DNA from: DATKPA01 sp051955985
GTDB taxonomy: Bacteria; Planctomycetota; Phycisphaerae; WQYP01
Reading direction: 5' to 3'
DNA: 64,000 bases
Assembly (NCBI GenBank): GCA_051955985.1
Contig: JBQCGD010000138.1
Coordinates: 27,174 to 91,173 of the forward strand
In this document: positions 42,899-52,599 of the stretch, in pieces
Layout: each line of letters opens with the position of its first letter
Position numbering within the stretch: the first letter of the stretch is position 1
Translations under genes and position numbers: made by a program
Notes under the pieces: model-generated
Told to the model about the DNA's origin: nothing
Databases searched by the model: none
What the model saw: the letters and a program-made list of their open reading frames with translations, nothing else

Positions 42899-44002
42899 AT
42901 GCTGAGCAAGGACTCTTCGACAATTCGCCTTCTGATCGAGGGAATGCAGGCGGGGCTGCACATCGGGACGCAGCTTTTCGCAATGATCGACGGCAGCGTG
43001 GTGGCCGACGTGGCGCTCGGTCACGCCAACCTGAACCCCACGGCGTCGATGTGCAATGACACGTTGATGCTCTGGCTCTCGGCCGGGAAACCGATCACCG
43101 CGGTGGCGATCGCAATGCTCGTCGAAGCAGGAAAGCTGCAGTTCGACCAGGAAGTGGGAACGATCCTCCCGGAGTTCGCGAACCACGGAAAAGAGCGAAT
43201 CACCGTTCGGCACATCCTCACGCACACCGCCGGCATCCGCGGAATGGACCTGAATTATCCCTTCGCCACCTGGGAAGAGACGCTCGCCAGAATCCATGCG
43301 ATGAAAGTCGAGCGGGACTGGACCCCCGGCCTCAAAGCCGGCTACCACGCGCACACCTCCTGGTACGTGCTGGGCGAGATCATCCACCGCATCACCGGCG
43401 AGCGGCACGATGCCTGGATCCGCAAGAACCTGCTGGAACCCCTCCGGATGCGCGACACCTGGCTCTCACTGACCGCCGAGGAGGCACATGCCTACGGCGC
43501 AAGGATCGGCGTGCTGCACGACACCACCGTGCAGCCGCCCAAGCCCATCCCGAATTACGACACGGAACTCGCCCTCTCCCGCCCCCGGCCGGCCGCCTCG
43601 GTGCGCGGCCCCATGTACGATCTCGCCTGGTTTTACGAAATGCTGCGGCGCGGCGGAGAAATCGGCGGCACTCGCGTCCTTTCCGAGGACATGGTCCATG
43701 CGATCACCTCCCGGCAGCGCGTCGGCATGTTCGACCAGACCTTCCGCCAGACGATCGACTGGGGCCTCGGCGTGATCCTGAACTCGTCGCATTACGGGCC
43801 CGCGATTCCCTACCAGTTCGGCCCGCACGCATCGCGCAGCACTTTCGGCCACGGCGGCTCGCAGTCGTCCACGGGGTTCTGCGATCCGGAACGCAACCTG
43901 GTGGTGGGGCTGATTTTCAACGGGTGCCCCGGTGAAGCCGTGCACGACAAACGCCTGCGCAGCGTGTTGAAGGCGCTCTACGAAGACCTGGGACTCGCAT
44001 GA
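42899..44002 (+). CDS. class C beta-lactamase-fold serine hydrolase
   Basis: 367 aa; ATG 42899 preferred (GGGG just upstream) over GTG 42884. SxxK is in LSAGKPITAVAIAMLVE; the KTG-equivalent is HGG in STFGHGGSQSSTG. The YxN position is not canonical (around AGYHAHTSWYVLGEI), so the general base is uncertain. No signal peptide; esterase or peptidase activity is more likely than antibiotic resistance. It lies in the GT2 operon and overlaps the next gene by 4 bp. Confidence 0.85.
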   Translation: MLSKDSSTIRLLIEGMQAGLHIGTQLFAMIDGSVVADVALGHANLNPTASMCNDTLMLWLSAGKPITAVAIAMLVEAGKLQFDQEVGTILPEFANHGKERITVRHILTHTAGIRGMDLNYPFATWEETLARIHAMKVERDWTPGLKAGYHAHTSWYVLGEIIHRITGERHDAWIRKNLLEPLRMRDTWLSLTAEEAHAYGARIGVLHDTTVQPPKPIPNYDTELALSRPRPAASVRGPMYDLAWFYEMLRRGGEIGGTRVLSEDMVHAITSRQRVGMFDQTFRQTIDWGLGVILNSSHYGPAIPYQFGPHASRSTFGHGGSQSSTGFCDPERNLVVGLIFNGCPGEAVHDKRLRSVLKALYEDLGLA

Positions 44003-45789
44003 AAGCACGTGCTCCCGCCATTTTCGTGCCGGTCGCCATCGTGCTTCTCAGCGTTCTCGCCTATCTGCCCGCCCTTCGGGCCGGATTCATCTGGGATGAC
44101 GACGTTCATGTGACGCAGAATTACAACCTGCGCACGGCGGAGGGCCTCTGGCGAATATGGACCGACCCGCAGTCATCGCCCCAGTATTATCCCCTGGCGC
44201 ACACGCTCTTCTGGCTGGAATACCAGACGTGGGGCCCGTGGGCGGCAGGGGATCATGCGGTCAACGTGCTGTTGCACGCGACGAACGCGGTGCTGGTCTG
44301 GCTGGTGCTCCGGCGACTGCGGGTGCCCGGTTCCTGGCTGGGGGCGCTGCTGTTCGCGATTCATCCCGTGGAGGTGGAAACGGTCGCCTGGGTGATGGAA
44401 GCCAAAACATTGCTTTCGACGCTGTTTTACCTGCTCGCGATGCTCTGCTGCCTGCAGTTCTGGAAAATTGACGCGGACGACGGCGAGAGCGCGAACTGGC
44501 GTATCTATGGGCTGGCGATTTTCTGCTTCGTGCTCTCGTTGCTGAGCAAGTCGGTCACGGCCACGCTGCCGGCGGCATTTCTCGTCATTCTCTGGTGGAA
44601 GCGCGGACGAATCGGCGCCCGGGACATCGCATTGCTCCTGCCGATGTTCCTGCTCGGCGCCGCGTCCGGTCTCTACACCGCCGCCCTGGAACGGACGCAT
44701 GTCGGCGCGGAGGGGGCGGAGTGGGCGCTGAGCCTGATGGATCGCGTGCTGATCGCCGGCCGCGCGTTGTGGTTTTATGCAGGCAAACTGGTCTGGCCCC
44801 GGCCGCTCATCTTTTTCTACCCGCGATGGACGATCGATGCACGGCTCTGGTGGCAGTACCTCTTCCCGCTGGCCGCGATGGCGGTGGTCTGGCTGCTGTG
44901 GCTGAAGCGCCGGCAACTCGGCCGCGGCCCGCTCGCCGCCGTGCTCTTCTTCGGATTGACCCTGGGCCCCGCGCTGGGATTCCTCAATTTCTACCCGATG
45001 CGCTATTCGTTCGTCGCCGACCACTTTCAATACCTGGCATGCGTCGGGCTCCTGGCGCTCGCCGGCGCACTCCTGCATCGCTGGATGGGTACGCACCGCG
45101 CGTTCCGCATCTTGGCGATCGTGGCGGCGCTGCCGCTCTTCTTCACTACCTTCGCCCGGTGCTTCGCTTATCACGATGCATGGACGCTGTACCACGATAT
45201 CGTGGCGAAGGATCCCGATTCATGGGGCGGGCAGGCCTTGCTGGCGCAGGAATACCAGAAGCGCGGGGATTATCCCCGCGCTGCCGCGCATTTTGCCGAG
45301 GCGAACCGGCTCAACCCGCACGTGGTTGAGAATGCCGAGGGCCTGGGGGACGCCCTGGTGGGCATGCACCGCACCGACGAAGCGATCGCCATCCTGTCAG
45401 ACGTGGTGAAGCGCGACCCCGCCCGCGCGAAAGGCTACAACGACCTGGCGGGCGCCTACCTTCAGCGGGGCGACACCGCGCAAGCAATGAGTTTGTACCA
45501 GGAAGCCCTCCAGCGCGATCCTCGACTTTCAGAGGCGCACTTCAACTTCGCCAACCTGCTGGCGGGCACGGGCCATTTCGCGGAAGCGGCCAGCGAGTTC
45601 TCCCAAGCCCTGACGCTCCGGCCCGATTGGGCGGAAGCGGCCCTTAATGCCGGTCGATGTCTGGCCAGCGCAGGACGCCTCGCAGAAGCTCAACCGTACT
45701 TTGAGACCGCCCTGCGGCTCCGCCCGGGGTGGCGAGATGCCCGGCAGGATCTGCAGCGCCTGCACAACGCCCTGCACCGCGGGCCATAA
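43999..45789 (+). CDS. GT-C glycosyltransferase with TPR domain (TMTC-like)
   Basis: 596 aa from ATG 43999, overlapping the hydrolase stop. Residues 8-400 hold about 10 membrane helices; the first loop has FIWDDDVHV, matching the acidic catalytic loop of TMTC/PMT-type mannosyltransferases, and WVMEAKTLLSTLFYLLAM follows. Residues 410-590 are five TPR units (YQKRGDYPRAAAHFAEANRL; AEAQPYFETALRLRP) for binding acceptor proteins. Probably transfers a sugar from the lipid carrier made by the GT2 onto exported proteins. Confidence 0.8.
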   Translation: MKARAPAIFVPVAIVLLSVLAYLPALRAGFIWDDDVHVTQNYNLRTAEGLWRIWTDPQSSPQYYPLAHTLFWLEYQTWGPWAAGDHAVNVLLHATNAVLVWLVLRRLRVPGSWLGALLFAIHPVEVETVAWVMEAKTLLSTLFYLLAMLCCLQFWKIDADDGESANWRIYGLAIFCFVLSLLSKSVTATLPAAFLVILWWKRGRIGARDIALLLPMFLLGAASGLYTAALERTHVGAEGAEWALSLMDRVLIAGRALWFYAGKLVWPRPLIFFYPRWTIDARLWWQYLFPLAAMAVVWLLWLKRRQLGRGPLAAVLFFGLTLGPALGFLNFYPMRYSFVADHFQYLACVGLLALAGALLHRWMGTHRAFRILAIVAALPLFFTTFARCFAYHDAWTLYHDIVAKDPDSWGGQALLAQEYQKRGDYPRAAAHFAEANRLNPHVVENAEGLGDALVGMHRTDEAIAILSDVVKRDPARAKGYNDLAGAYLQRGDTAQAMSLYQEALQRDPRLSEAHFNFANLLAGTGHFAEAASEFSQALTLRPDWAEAALNAGRCLASAGRLAEAQPYFETALRLRPGWRDARQDLQRLHNALHRGP

Positions 45790-45975
45790 GCCTTCCTGGC
45801 CATCCGTATTTTCCGCCGATCACCGGGCTCCTTCGGCTGGGCGGAACTTCCCTCGGAAACAGTTCGTTTTGGTGTTGCAGCGGAGTCCCGTCAAAGGATA
45901 AGCTGAGCACAGCCCATTGCGGCTGAGCAGCACGCTTGCGAGGGGTTGCTGGCAGCACAAGAAGAAAGCAGGACC

Positions 45976-47430
45976 ATGGTTGGGACGTCGGACAAGGATG
46001 TGAGAGCTGCCAGCTCAGCGCCAAGGATCGAGCCGCCAGAAAAACCCAGGCCCCTCGTCCTCGGCCGGTTTCGATTGATGGAACTTCTCGGGGAGGGATC
46101 ACAGGGGAAAGTTTTCCGCGCAGAAGATGTCGAATTCCGCAGGCACGTGGCGCTTAAATGCCTGAAGCGTTCCGCGGGCAGTGCGGCGGGCGGCGACGAA
46201 GCGTTCCTCGAGCAGATGCGCTCGGTCGCGCCGCTGGACCATCCGGGCCTGGTCCGGGTGGTGGAAACGGGCGTCGCCGAAGGATTTCGCTACATCGCCA
46301 TGGAACTGATCGAGGGTGGGACGCTGGCGGCATTGATCAAAGGCTGCGGCTCACTGGACGTGGCGCGGGCGTCGCAACTGTGCGCCGAAGCCGCCGAGAC
46401 CCTCGCCTATGCGGCAGAACAGGAGAAGGCCCACGGCAATGTGAAGCCGGAGAATCTGCTGCTGACGCGCGCGGGGCGATGCCGGATCGCCGATTTCGGA
46501 TTTCCGCGGCAGGAGCAGGCCCCGCCGCTCAAGGGCCCCTCGCCCTATGCGGCGCCCGAAGTGCTGGGAGGATTGTCGCCCACGGAAAAATCCGACGTCT
46601 ATTCCCTCACCGCCGTCTATTACTTCCTGCTGACCGGCCGTCCGCCCGGTGCAGCGTCGGATCAGCCCGGCGCCGCCGGACCCGATGTGCGGGCGCTCAA
46701 CGGCGATCTGCCGGCCGATGTGGCGGCGATCATTGCCCGCGGTATGGCGAAAAACCCGGACGACCGGCCGCTCATGGTCGAACTCGCCCTGCAACTCCGC
46801 GCACAGACGATCGCAATGGGCGACAGCCAGGTCCTCTCGATCAGCGGCCCCGCCTCCCCCCCGGAACCCGCGCCTTATGTGCCCGCCGCAAACCGGTGGG
46901 AGCTTCTTTCGCTGCTGATCGGCACGGCAGCCGTGGTGCTGGTCGTGCTGCTCGCCTGGCTGGTGCTCCGACGGCCGCAGAAGCAAAATGTCATGCCGAT
47001 GCTGGACCTCCTGCCTCCCTTGTCGCAGCGGGTGCATCCCGCATCGAGCCAGCCTGCCGAGGAGGCCGGGACGGACATGACCGACCTGGCGACGGCGATC
47101 GCCAAGGCCCCACGCCCGCTGGGCGCAGGAAACCGCCAGGCGCTCGACCAAGCCGCGCGGGAACATGCCGAAGTCGAAGTGACCGGCACCGTCTCGGCAT
47201 TCCAATACAACCCGGCGCAGCACATCGTGCTTCTGTTGTTCGCGGAAAATCCCAAGTTCACCGTCGCCTACCGCGAACCGCTTGCGCGCGACATGTCGAA
47301 AAAATTCGGCGGGGAACGCGGAAACGGGGTCGTCGGCAAAAAGGTGCGAGTGCGGGGGAAGGCGGAGCTCATCATGAACGTGGCCACGGTGCTGATCGAG
47401 AACCAACAGGCCATCAACGCCGCGCCATAG
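45976..47430 (+). CDS. membrane-bound Ser/Thr kinase-like protein, probable pseudokinase
   Basis: 484 aa from ATG 45976 (TTG 45946 possible). Kinase domain residues 30-270: GEGSQGKVFRAED loop, Lys61 in VALKCLK, DFG at 173-175, APE in AAPEVLGG. The catalytic loop reads HGNVKPEN (153-160), with the proton-accepting Asp of HRD replaced by Asn155. One membrane helix at about 300-325. The C-terminal 360-484 region is an OB-like extracytoplasmic domain (EVTGTVSAFQYNPAQHIVLL). Likely a sensor or scaffold rather than an active kinase. Confidence 0.85.
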   Translation: MVGTSDKDVRAASSAPRIEPPEKPRPLVLGRFRLMELLGEGSQGKVFRAEDVEFRRHVALKCLKRSAGSAAGGDEAFLEQMRSVAPLDHPGLVRVVETGVAEGFRYIAMELIEGGTLAALIKGCGSLDVARASQLCAEAAETLAYAAEQEKAHGNVKPENLLLTRAGRCRIADFGFPRQEQAPPLKGPSPYAAPEVLGGLSPTEKSDVYSLTAVYYFLLTGRPPGAASDQPGAAGPDVRALNGDLPADVAAIIARGMAKNPDDRPLMVELALQLRAQTIAMGDSQVLSISGPASPPEPAPYVPAANRWELLSLLIGTAAVVLVVLLAWLVLRRPQKQNVMPMLDLLPPLSQRVHPASSQPAEEAGTDMTDLATAIAKAPRPLGAGNRQALDQAAREHAEVEVTGTVSAFQYNPAQHIVLLLFAENPKFTVAYREPLARDMSKKFGGERGNGVVGKKVRVRGKAELIMNVATVLIENQQAINAAP

Positions 47431-47483
47431 CCCCATGCGCCTCCCGCGGCATTCAAAGTCCTCAATTCCCCATCTCGGCGTAA

Positions 47484-48350
47484 TTACTGCGAATGCCGCC
47501 CTTGGCTGCGGAAGCGGTCCATGTACGCCTGCAGGTGTTTGCCCGGGCAAGCCGTTTCACGCAGTTCGCGGTGCGTGAAGACCTGGTCCGGCGCGATGCG
47601 GTAAAGTCCTCGGACAAACAGGATAAACGTCGAGAGCGACCAGAGCTGCGCCGCGGCGGGCCACTGCACCTCGAAGTTCCCCAGCAGGCAGATCCCCAGG
47701 TTGTGCTCGTTGTGGTCCTTCGCGTGGGCGCCCTGGTACACCAGCGGCCGCGCCTGCCAGACCCGTCCCGCACGATCGATCACGAAGTGATAGGCGATGT
47801 CCGCCCACCCGCGGTCTGTGGCGCGGGTCCCGGCGTGAAACGCGCGGATGTTTTCGAGGTCCGTCGCCGTCGGCTTCCAGGCATCGGTCGTGACGTTCCA
47901 GCCGGTGTGATGCACCGTCAGCCGCGAAATGCCGTTCATCAGCCGGATATCCCCAAGGTGCGGCCGATGCGTGGTCCAGTCCCGCCGCGGAATCACGATC
48001 ACCGGGCAATCGGCGGCGGAAGCGATCGGATGGCCCTTCTCATTCGGGAACAAGGCGGCGCCGAGATCCGGGGCCGGCTCGGTGATGGCGGGCGCAGACG
48101 CGGCGGTAGTGGTCGCCGGCGAGCTCGCTGCAGCGGTAGTCCCCGTCGTTTCCGTTGCCGGGGCAGATGCGCTGGTCGCCGGAGCCGTGGATTCTGTCGT
48201 CGTCACGTTCCCTTTGCGGCGTTTCTCCGGCTCACAGCTCACCTGGCTGAGCACCACGCCCGCGGCCCCTGCGGCCAGCGCAAGAAACGCACGCCGGGTG
48301 AATCGCGATGCCGCGGGCTTCTGGTCGAGGTTGTCGCACTGGTCGCACAT
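47484..48350 (-). CDS. N-acetylmuramoyl-L-alanine amidase, Tat-exported
   Basis: 288 aa; ATG 48350 is chosen with GCAGGG upstream (48356 possible). The N-terminus has a twin-arginine signal (SRFTRRAFLALAAGAAG) ending in LSQVSC, a lipoprotein-type cleavage site. A Thr/Ala/Pro linker covers residues 45-95. The amidase domain (150-280) keeps the zinc ligands: His in LTVHHTGWN, and His and Cys in THRELRETACPG; YHFVIDRAGRVWQ and NLGICLLGNFE are standard. It cleaves the peptide from muramic acid in the cell wall. Confidence 0.9.
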   Translation of the reverse strand: MCDQCDNLDQKPAASRFTRRAFLALAAGAAGVVLSQVSCEPEKRRKGNVTTTESTAPATSASAPATETTGTTAAASSPATTTAASAPAITEPAPDLGAALFPNEKGHPIASAADCPVIVIPRRDWTTHRPHLGDIRLMNGISRLTVHHTGWNVTTDAWKPTATDLENIRAFHAGTRATDRGWADIAYHFVIDRAGRVWQARPLVYQGAHAKDHNEHNLGICLLGNFEVQWPAAAQLWSLSTFILFVRGLYRIAPDQVFTHRELRETACPGKHLQAYMDRFRSQGRHSQ

Positions 48351-48444
48351 GAGCATCCCTGCTTTCGGCCGAGTAATATACATCGTGTGCCGTCCGCGCG
48401 GGCGCCCAACTAATTTTGATTCTTCTTTTTTCGCGAGTTTAAAC

Positions 48445-49275
48445 GTGGGCCGTCGCCATTCCAACGAATCCAATCGCCGCTATCACGACCGTGTCGCCTC
48501 CCGCTACGACTCCATTTACGATGACGCCTACTGGGAATTCCACGACCGCGTGACCTGGAACCACATCAAGCCGTTCCTCCCGCGCGATCTTTCCGCGCCG
48601 GTCATGGATCTCGGCACCGGCACGGGCAAGTGGGGCCTCAAGCTGCTCAAGGCCGGCTATCCAACGACCTTCACCGACCTTTCAAACAACATGCTCGCCG
48701 AAGTACGCAAGAAACTCGAGGAGTGGGCCGAGAAGCCCGACCTCGCGGCCAAGGCGGCGAAAGCCACCGTCCAGCAGGCCGATGCCGTCGACCTCCGCGC
48801 ATTTCCCGAAGCCCACTTCGAGCTGATCACGGCCATGGGCGACGTCGTCTCCATCTGCTCCGATCCCCCCCGCTGCCTTTCCGAGGTGCACCGCCTCCTC
48901 AAGCCCGGCGGCGTCTTCGTCTTCACCGTGGACAACCACCTCGCCGCCATCGACCACTTCATCCATGCCGGCAACCTCGAGGCGCTGGCCTCCTTCGTGA
49001 AAACCGGAAAAACGGAATGGCTCACGAAAAACGTCGAAGAGCGGTTCAATGTCCGCATGTTCACCCCCCAGCAGATTGAAACCCTCACGCGTCAGCGCGG
49101 ATTCGAAGTGGTGTCCCGCATCGGGAAAACGGTGATCCCCGCCCGGCAGAACCGCAAAATCCTCGAAGACGAGGATGCCGTCGAAACGCTTGTCGAATTG
49201 GAGGGAATTCTGCAGCGCGATCCCGCCAGTGCCGGCCGCGCCAGCCACCTGCAGATCGCCGCACGCCGGCTCTGA
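48445..49275 (+). CDS. class I SAM-dependent methyltransferase
   Basis: 276 aa from GTG 48445; upstream frame is open but non-coding in character. Motif I is VMDLGTGTGKWGLKLLKAG, with acidic Asp after beta 2 (FTDLSNNML); LLKPGGVFVFTVDNH is the post-motif III region. RYHDRVASRYDSIYDDAYWEFHD is the usual N-terminal helix of small-molecule/ubiquinone-type methyltransferases. Substrate unknown. Divergent from the amidase gene. Confidence 0.85.
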   Translation: MGRRHSNESNRRYHDRVASRYDSIYDDAYWEFHDRVTWNHIKPFLPRDLSAPVMDLGTGTGKWGLKLLKAGYPTTFTDLSNNMLAEVRKKLEEWAEKPDLAAKAAKATVQQADAVDLRAFPEAHFELITAMGDVVSICSDPPRCLSEVHRLLKPGGVFVFTVDNHLAAIDHFIHAGNLEALASFVKTGKTEWLTKNVEERFNVRMFTPQQIETLTRQRGFEVVSRIGKTVIPARQNRKILEDEDAVETLVELEGILQRDPASAGRASHLQIAARRL

Positions 49276-49297
49276 ACCCCCGCATCTCCCCGGAACC

Positions 49298-50056
49298 TCA
49301 GTGAATCGCCACAGGCTGCTGGACCAGCAATGGCTTCACCAGCGGCAACACGCAATCCACCATCTGCTCCTCGTTCATCAACCCGGAGTTGAGACCCAGG
49401 TGGAACAGCTCCGGCGTCAGCGGATGCTTCGGCCAGTAGCGCCGGAAAAAGGCGTCGCGCTGCGCATCAAGAATCTCGATCTCCCGCCGCGCGTGCTTTG
49501 CATCGATGCCGCGAGTCTTCACCAGCCACTCCACGCGCAATTCGAGCGGGGCGACCACCCGCACGTGGATTCCGCACGGCATGTCGCGCGTGATGAACAC
49601 GCCGCCGTAGCCCACGAGCACCACGTTGCCGGCTTGCGCCAGCGCGCGAATCGTCTGCGCCATCCGCCGAACGATCGACACTTCCCCCGCGCCGGCCGAA
49701 TCGCTCAGGCTGAATCCCGTCAGCAATTCCTGTAGCCAGCTCTGGCTTGAATACTCCAGCGATTCGATCAATTCCGTCGACAGGTGGTGATCCTGGGCGA
49801 TGCGCTCGACCAGTTCCCGGTCGAAGCCTTGCCACGGCGACGGTTCCACCGCCGAATCTTCCACCGAGGTGTGGGCCAGCCGGTTCAGCCGCTCCACAAG
49901 TCCGCGGGCCAGCGTGCGCCCGCCGGCGCCGGCCTGGCGGCTGATCGTGATAAATGGCCGCTGGCCGCATTCGCGCCCGTGGCTTTCAAAATGCCCGCCA
50001 CGCGTCTTCAGGGCGCCAACCAGGTGGCGAAGATCAGGACTCTTTTCGAAAGGCAT
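49298..50056 (-). CDS. cytidylate kinase-like P-loop protein
   Basis: 252 aa from ATG 50056 (GGGAGG upstream). ITISRQAGAGGRTLARGLVERL is the P-loop of cytidylate-kinase-like proteins, with GAGGRT in place of GxGKS/T. GFDRELVERIAQ, VVLVGYGGVFITRDMPCGIHVRVVAP and REIEILDAQRDAFFRRYW are family stretches. Substrate unknown; a separate cmk would serve the housekeeping role. Confidence 0.8.
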   Translation of the reverse strand: MPFEKSPDLRHLVGALKTRGGHFESHGRECGQRPFITISRQAGAGGRTLARGLVERLNRLAHTSVEDSAVEPSPWQGFDRELVERIAQDHHLSTELIESLEYSSQSWLQELLTGFSLSDSAGAGEVSIVRRMAQTIRALAQAGNVVLVGYGGVFITRDMPCGIHVRVVAPLELRVEWLVKTRGIDAKHARREIEILDAQRDAFFRRYWPKHPLTPELFHLGLNSGLMNEEQMVDCVLPLVKPLLVQQPVAIH

Positions 50057-50169
50057 GGCACACCTCCCGAGTATCTACTCAACGTGCGCCTGTTCCTGAT
50101 TTCAGTATAGATCCGTTCCGCAGACTTACAAAAAGAAAACGGAGCCCCTAGGAGGAGGGAGTAAGGGAA

Positions 50170-51504
50170 TTACCTACCGCGAAGGAAGTTCCCGAAAAAG
50201 CCCCGGATCGCCCCCCGCACCAGCGCCAGCCGCAGCCGATTCTGCAACTGCCGAAGCTGCGGGTCGTCCGGCGCTATGTCCAGCGCCTCCCGCAGCCACG
50301 CCTTCGCCCGCGGCAGGTCCCGCTTCGCCAGGTACGCCATCGCCAGGTTGTGCATGGCCAGCATGTACTTCGGCTGGATCCGCAGCGCGGCTTTCGCCTG
50401 CTCGATCCCTTCATCCGTCCGGCCGGCCAGCAGCAGCGTCACCGCCAGGTTGTGCCGGGCGGCGGCATGCCTCGGATTCGATGCAAGCACCCGGTTAAAT
50501 GCGATTTCCGCCGCCCCAAGCTGGTTGATGTCCATGAACAGATTGCCAAGCTCCAGCAGCGTTTCGTCGTCGTTCGACTGCTGCGCCAGCTCGCAATTGG
50601 CATGAAAAAGCGCCTCGGAGTGGTCGTTCTGCCGCTGGTAGATCTGCGCGAGTTTCAGGTGCGCCCCGGGAAACGCCCGGTCATTGCGCAGCACGCGCCG
50701 AAATTCCTCCAGCGCTTCGCTCTGCCGGCCGTCCATCATCGCCAGTTGGCCCAGGTGGAAGTGCGCGGTCGATTCTTCCGGCGAAAGTTCCAGCAACTGG
50801 CGGAACTTCTCGCCCGCCGCGTCGTACTCGCCCATTTCGACCAGCAGCTCCCCCAGGTCCAGCAGAATGTCGATGTCCCCCGGATTCGCCCGAAGCTCTT
50901 CAATAAAATGCTTCCGGGCCTCCGGCAAAAGCCCCTTCGCCCAGTACGCATCCGCAATCCGCGCGTGCACCTGCGGATGATCCGGGTCGATCTCGATCAC
51001 CTGCTGCCAGCACCAGAGCGCCCGGTCAAAGAGCCCCCGCGCAAAAAGCGAGTGCCCCGCGTTGTAGTAGCACAGCGGACACCGGTCCTTGTACTGCCGC
51101 GCAAGGAAAAACATTTCCTCCGCTTTCTCGTGGTCCCCCTTTTCGGCATACGAGATGATGCGGTTGCAGTACGACGATTCGAACGTCGGGTCCAGGGCCT
51201 CGACCCGCTCAAAATAACGAATCGCTTCGTCAAAATTCCCCGCCCGGTTGCAGTCGTATCCCAGCGCGTTGAGGATCTCGACGTCGTCCGGAACGATTTC
51301 CAACGCCCGGCGATACGCCAGGATCGCTTCATTGAAACGATCCATCGCGTCGTACGTCAGCCCCAGGTTGAAATACCACGAACCATTATAAGGATTGATG
51401 GCAATGGCAGCCTTGAGTTCGCTGAGGGCCTCCTCCCAACGACCGCGCTCGTAGAGTTCGTGCGCTTTTTCAACGCGCTGTTCTGCTTCGTCCCATTCGG
51501 TCAT
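50170..51504 (-). CDS. tetratricopeptide repeat protein
   Basis: 444 aa from ATG 51504 (GGAGAA upstream). About 11 TPR units run through residues 1-425, for example AHELYERGRWEEALSELKAAIAINP, NEAILAYRRALEIVPDDVE and AKAWLREALDIAPDDPQ. A CPLCYYNAG insertion has two Cys. No signal peptide; a cytoplasmic scaffold role is inferred. Confidence 0.88.
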   Translation of the reverse strand: MTEWDEAEQRVEKAHELYERGRWEEALSELKAAIAINPYNGSWYFNLGLTYDAMDRFNEAILAYRRALEIVPDDVEILNALGYDCNRAGNFDEAIRYFERVEALDPTFESSYCNRIISYAEKGDHEKAEEMFFLARQYKDRCPLCYYNAGHSLFARGLFDRALWCWQQVIEIDPDHPQVHARIADAYWAKGLLPEARKHFIEELRANPGDIDILLDLGELLVEMGEYDAAGEKFRQLLELSPEESTAHFHLGQLAMMDGRQSEALEEFRRVLRNDRAFPGAHLKLAQIYQRQNDHSEALFHANCELAQQSNDDETLLELGNLFMDINQLGAAEIAFNRVLASNPRHAAARHNLAVTLLLAGRTDEGIEQAKAALRIQPKYMLAMHNLAMAYLAKRDLPRAKAWLREALDIAPDDPQLRQLQNRLRLALVRGAIRGFFGNFLRGR

Positions 51505-51785
51505 CGGGGAAGTTCTCCAACTTGGTCCTTGGATGCTAACAAACGGGGAAGCGGAAGGGAAGAGTGGGGGCTCACAGGGGGGTCCGCCTCTTTCTCCCCA
51601 CCCGCGCTCCGCCGCGCGCACGCCGTGATCGCACCGCGCGCTCACCAACAGAATGTTTTCGGCACTGTGGTTGCGCTACGGTCCCGTCGCAACGAGGCCG
51701 CTCAATCTCGTGGGCAAAGTGACGTTTTTGAACCTATGCACAACCACTAAGCGTGTCGGCCTCTCAGACAAAAAGGAGCAGGATT

Positions 51786-52040
51786 GTGGGAAATAAGCGC
51801 GGATTCTCCTCGATGGATAAACAGAAGCAGAAAGAAATTGCCAGCAAGGGCGGAAAAGCCGCCCACCAGAAAGGCACTGCTCATGAGTTCACCTCCGAAG
51901 AGGCTCGCATCGCCGGCCGGAAGGGTGGCGCCGCCTCCCGCGCTCGGCGCACCAATGCCTCCAACGGCGGCAGCGCAGAGCAACAGCCGACGCCCGAGCC
52001 TGAAAACACCGGCGAATCGGAAGCACCCGCCAATCCCTGA
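51786..52040 (+). CDS. KGG-motif general stress protein
   Basis: 84 aa from GTG 51786 with AAGGAG upstream. It contains RGFSSMDKQKQKEIASKGGK and ARIAGRKGGAASRARR, two stress-induced KGG repeats as in GsiB/YciG-type hydrophilic proteins. The C-terminus is acidic and disordered. Likely protective under desiccation or osmotic stress. Confidence 0.85.
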   Translation: MGNKRGFSSMDKQKQKEIASKGGKAAHQKGTAHEFTSEEARIAGRKGGAASRARRTNASNGGSAEQQPTPEPENTGESEAPANP

Positions 52041-52147
52041 TGTGCAGTGGTGACCGGGCCTCACGACGACGGGGGTCCCTCTCCCCTTCAATGCTGACGT
52101 TTTGCCGCTCCCCGACGCAACCACGCATCGGCAGCGGCTTCCTGTCT

Positions 52148-52591
52148 CTACCGCCCCCCCGTCTCCCCCTGCCAGCGGGCCGCTCCCGCGTACACCTCCT
52201 TCTTCCAGATCGGCACCGCTTTCTTCAGCTCGTCGATCAGGTAGCGGCACGCTTCAAACGCATCAGCCCGGTGCGGGCAACTCACCGCAATCACCACGCT
52301 CGCCGCACCGACCTCCACCGGTCCCGTCCGGTGCCAGATCGCCAGCCGCTCGATCGGCCACTTCCCACGGGCCGCAGCCGCAAGCTTCTCCATCTCCCGG
52401 ATCGCCATCTCCGGGTACGCCTCGTAATCCAGTCGCACCAGCGCACCCGCCTCCGCATGATGCTCCGCCCGCGTCGTCCCCACGAACACATCAATCCCGC
52501 CCGCCTCCTTGCATGTCACCGCCTGCACCGCCGCCCCGGCATCGAGCACCTCCTGCGTCAGGCGAATACTGTCGTTCGGCATTTCCGGCAT
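52148..52591 (-). CDS. moaE: molybdopterin synthase catalytic subunit
   Basis: 147 aa from ATG 52591. It transfers sulfur from MoaD thiocarboxylate to precursor Z. DVFVGTTRAEHHAEAG, RLDYEAYPEMA, ERLAIWHRTGPVEVG and the catalytic-Lys stretch LKKAVPIWKKE are all present. It follows moaD by 8 bp. Confidence 0.95.
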   Translation of the reverse strand: MPEMPNDSIRLTQEVLDAGAAVQAVTCKEAGGIDVFVGTTRAEHHAEAGALVRLDYEAYPEMAIREMEKLAAAARGKWPIERLAIWHRTGPVEVGAASVVIAVSCPHRADAFEACRYLIDELKKAVPIWKKEVYAGAARWQGETGGR

Positions 52592-52599
52592 CGAGCCTC

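Noticed and set aside
42899..44002. antibiotic-resistance beta-lactamase
   Set aside because: No signal peptide and non-canonical YxN region; more like a general serine esterase.
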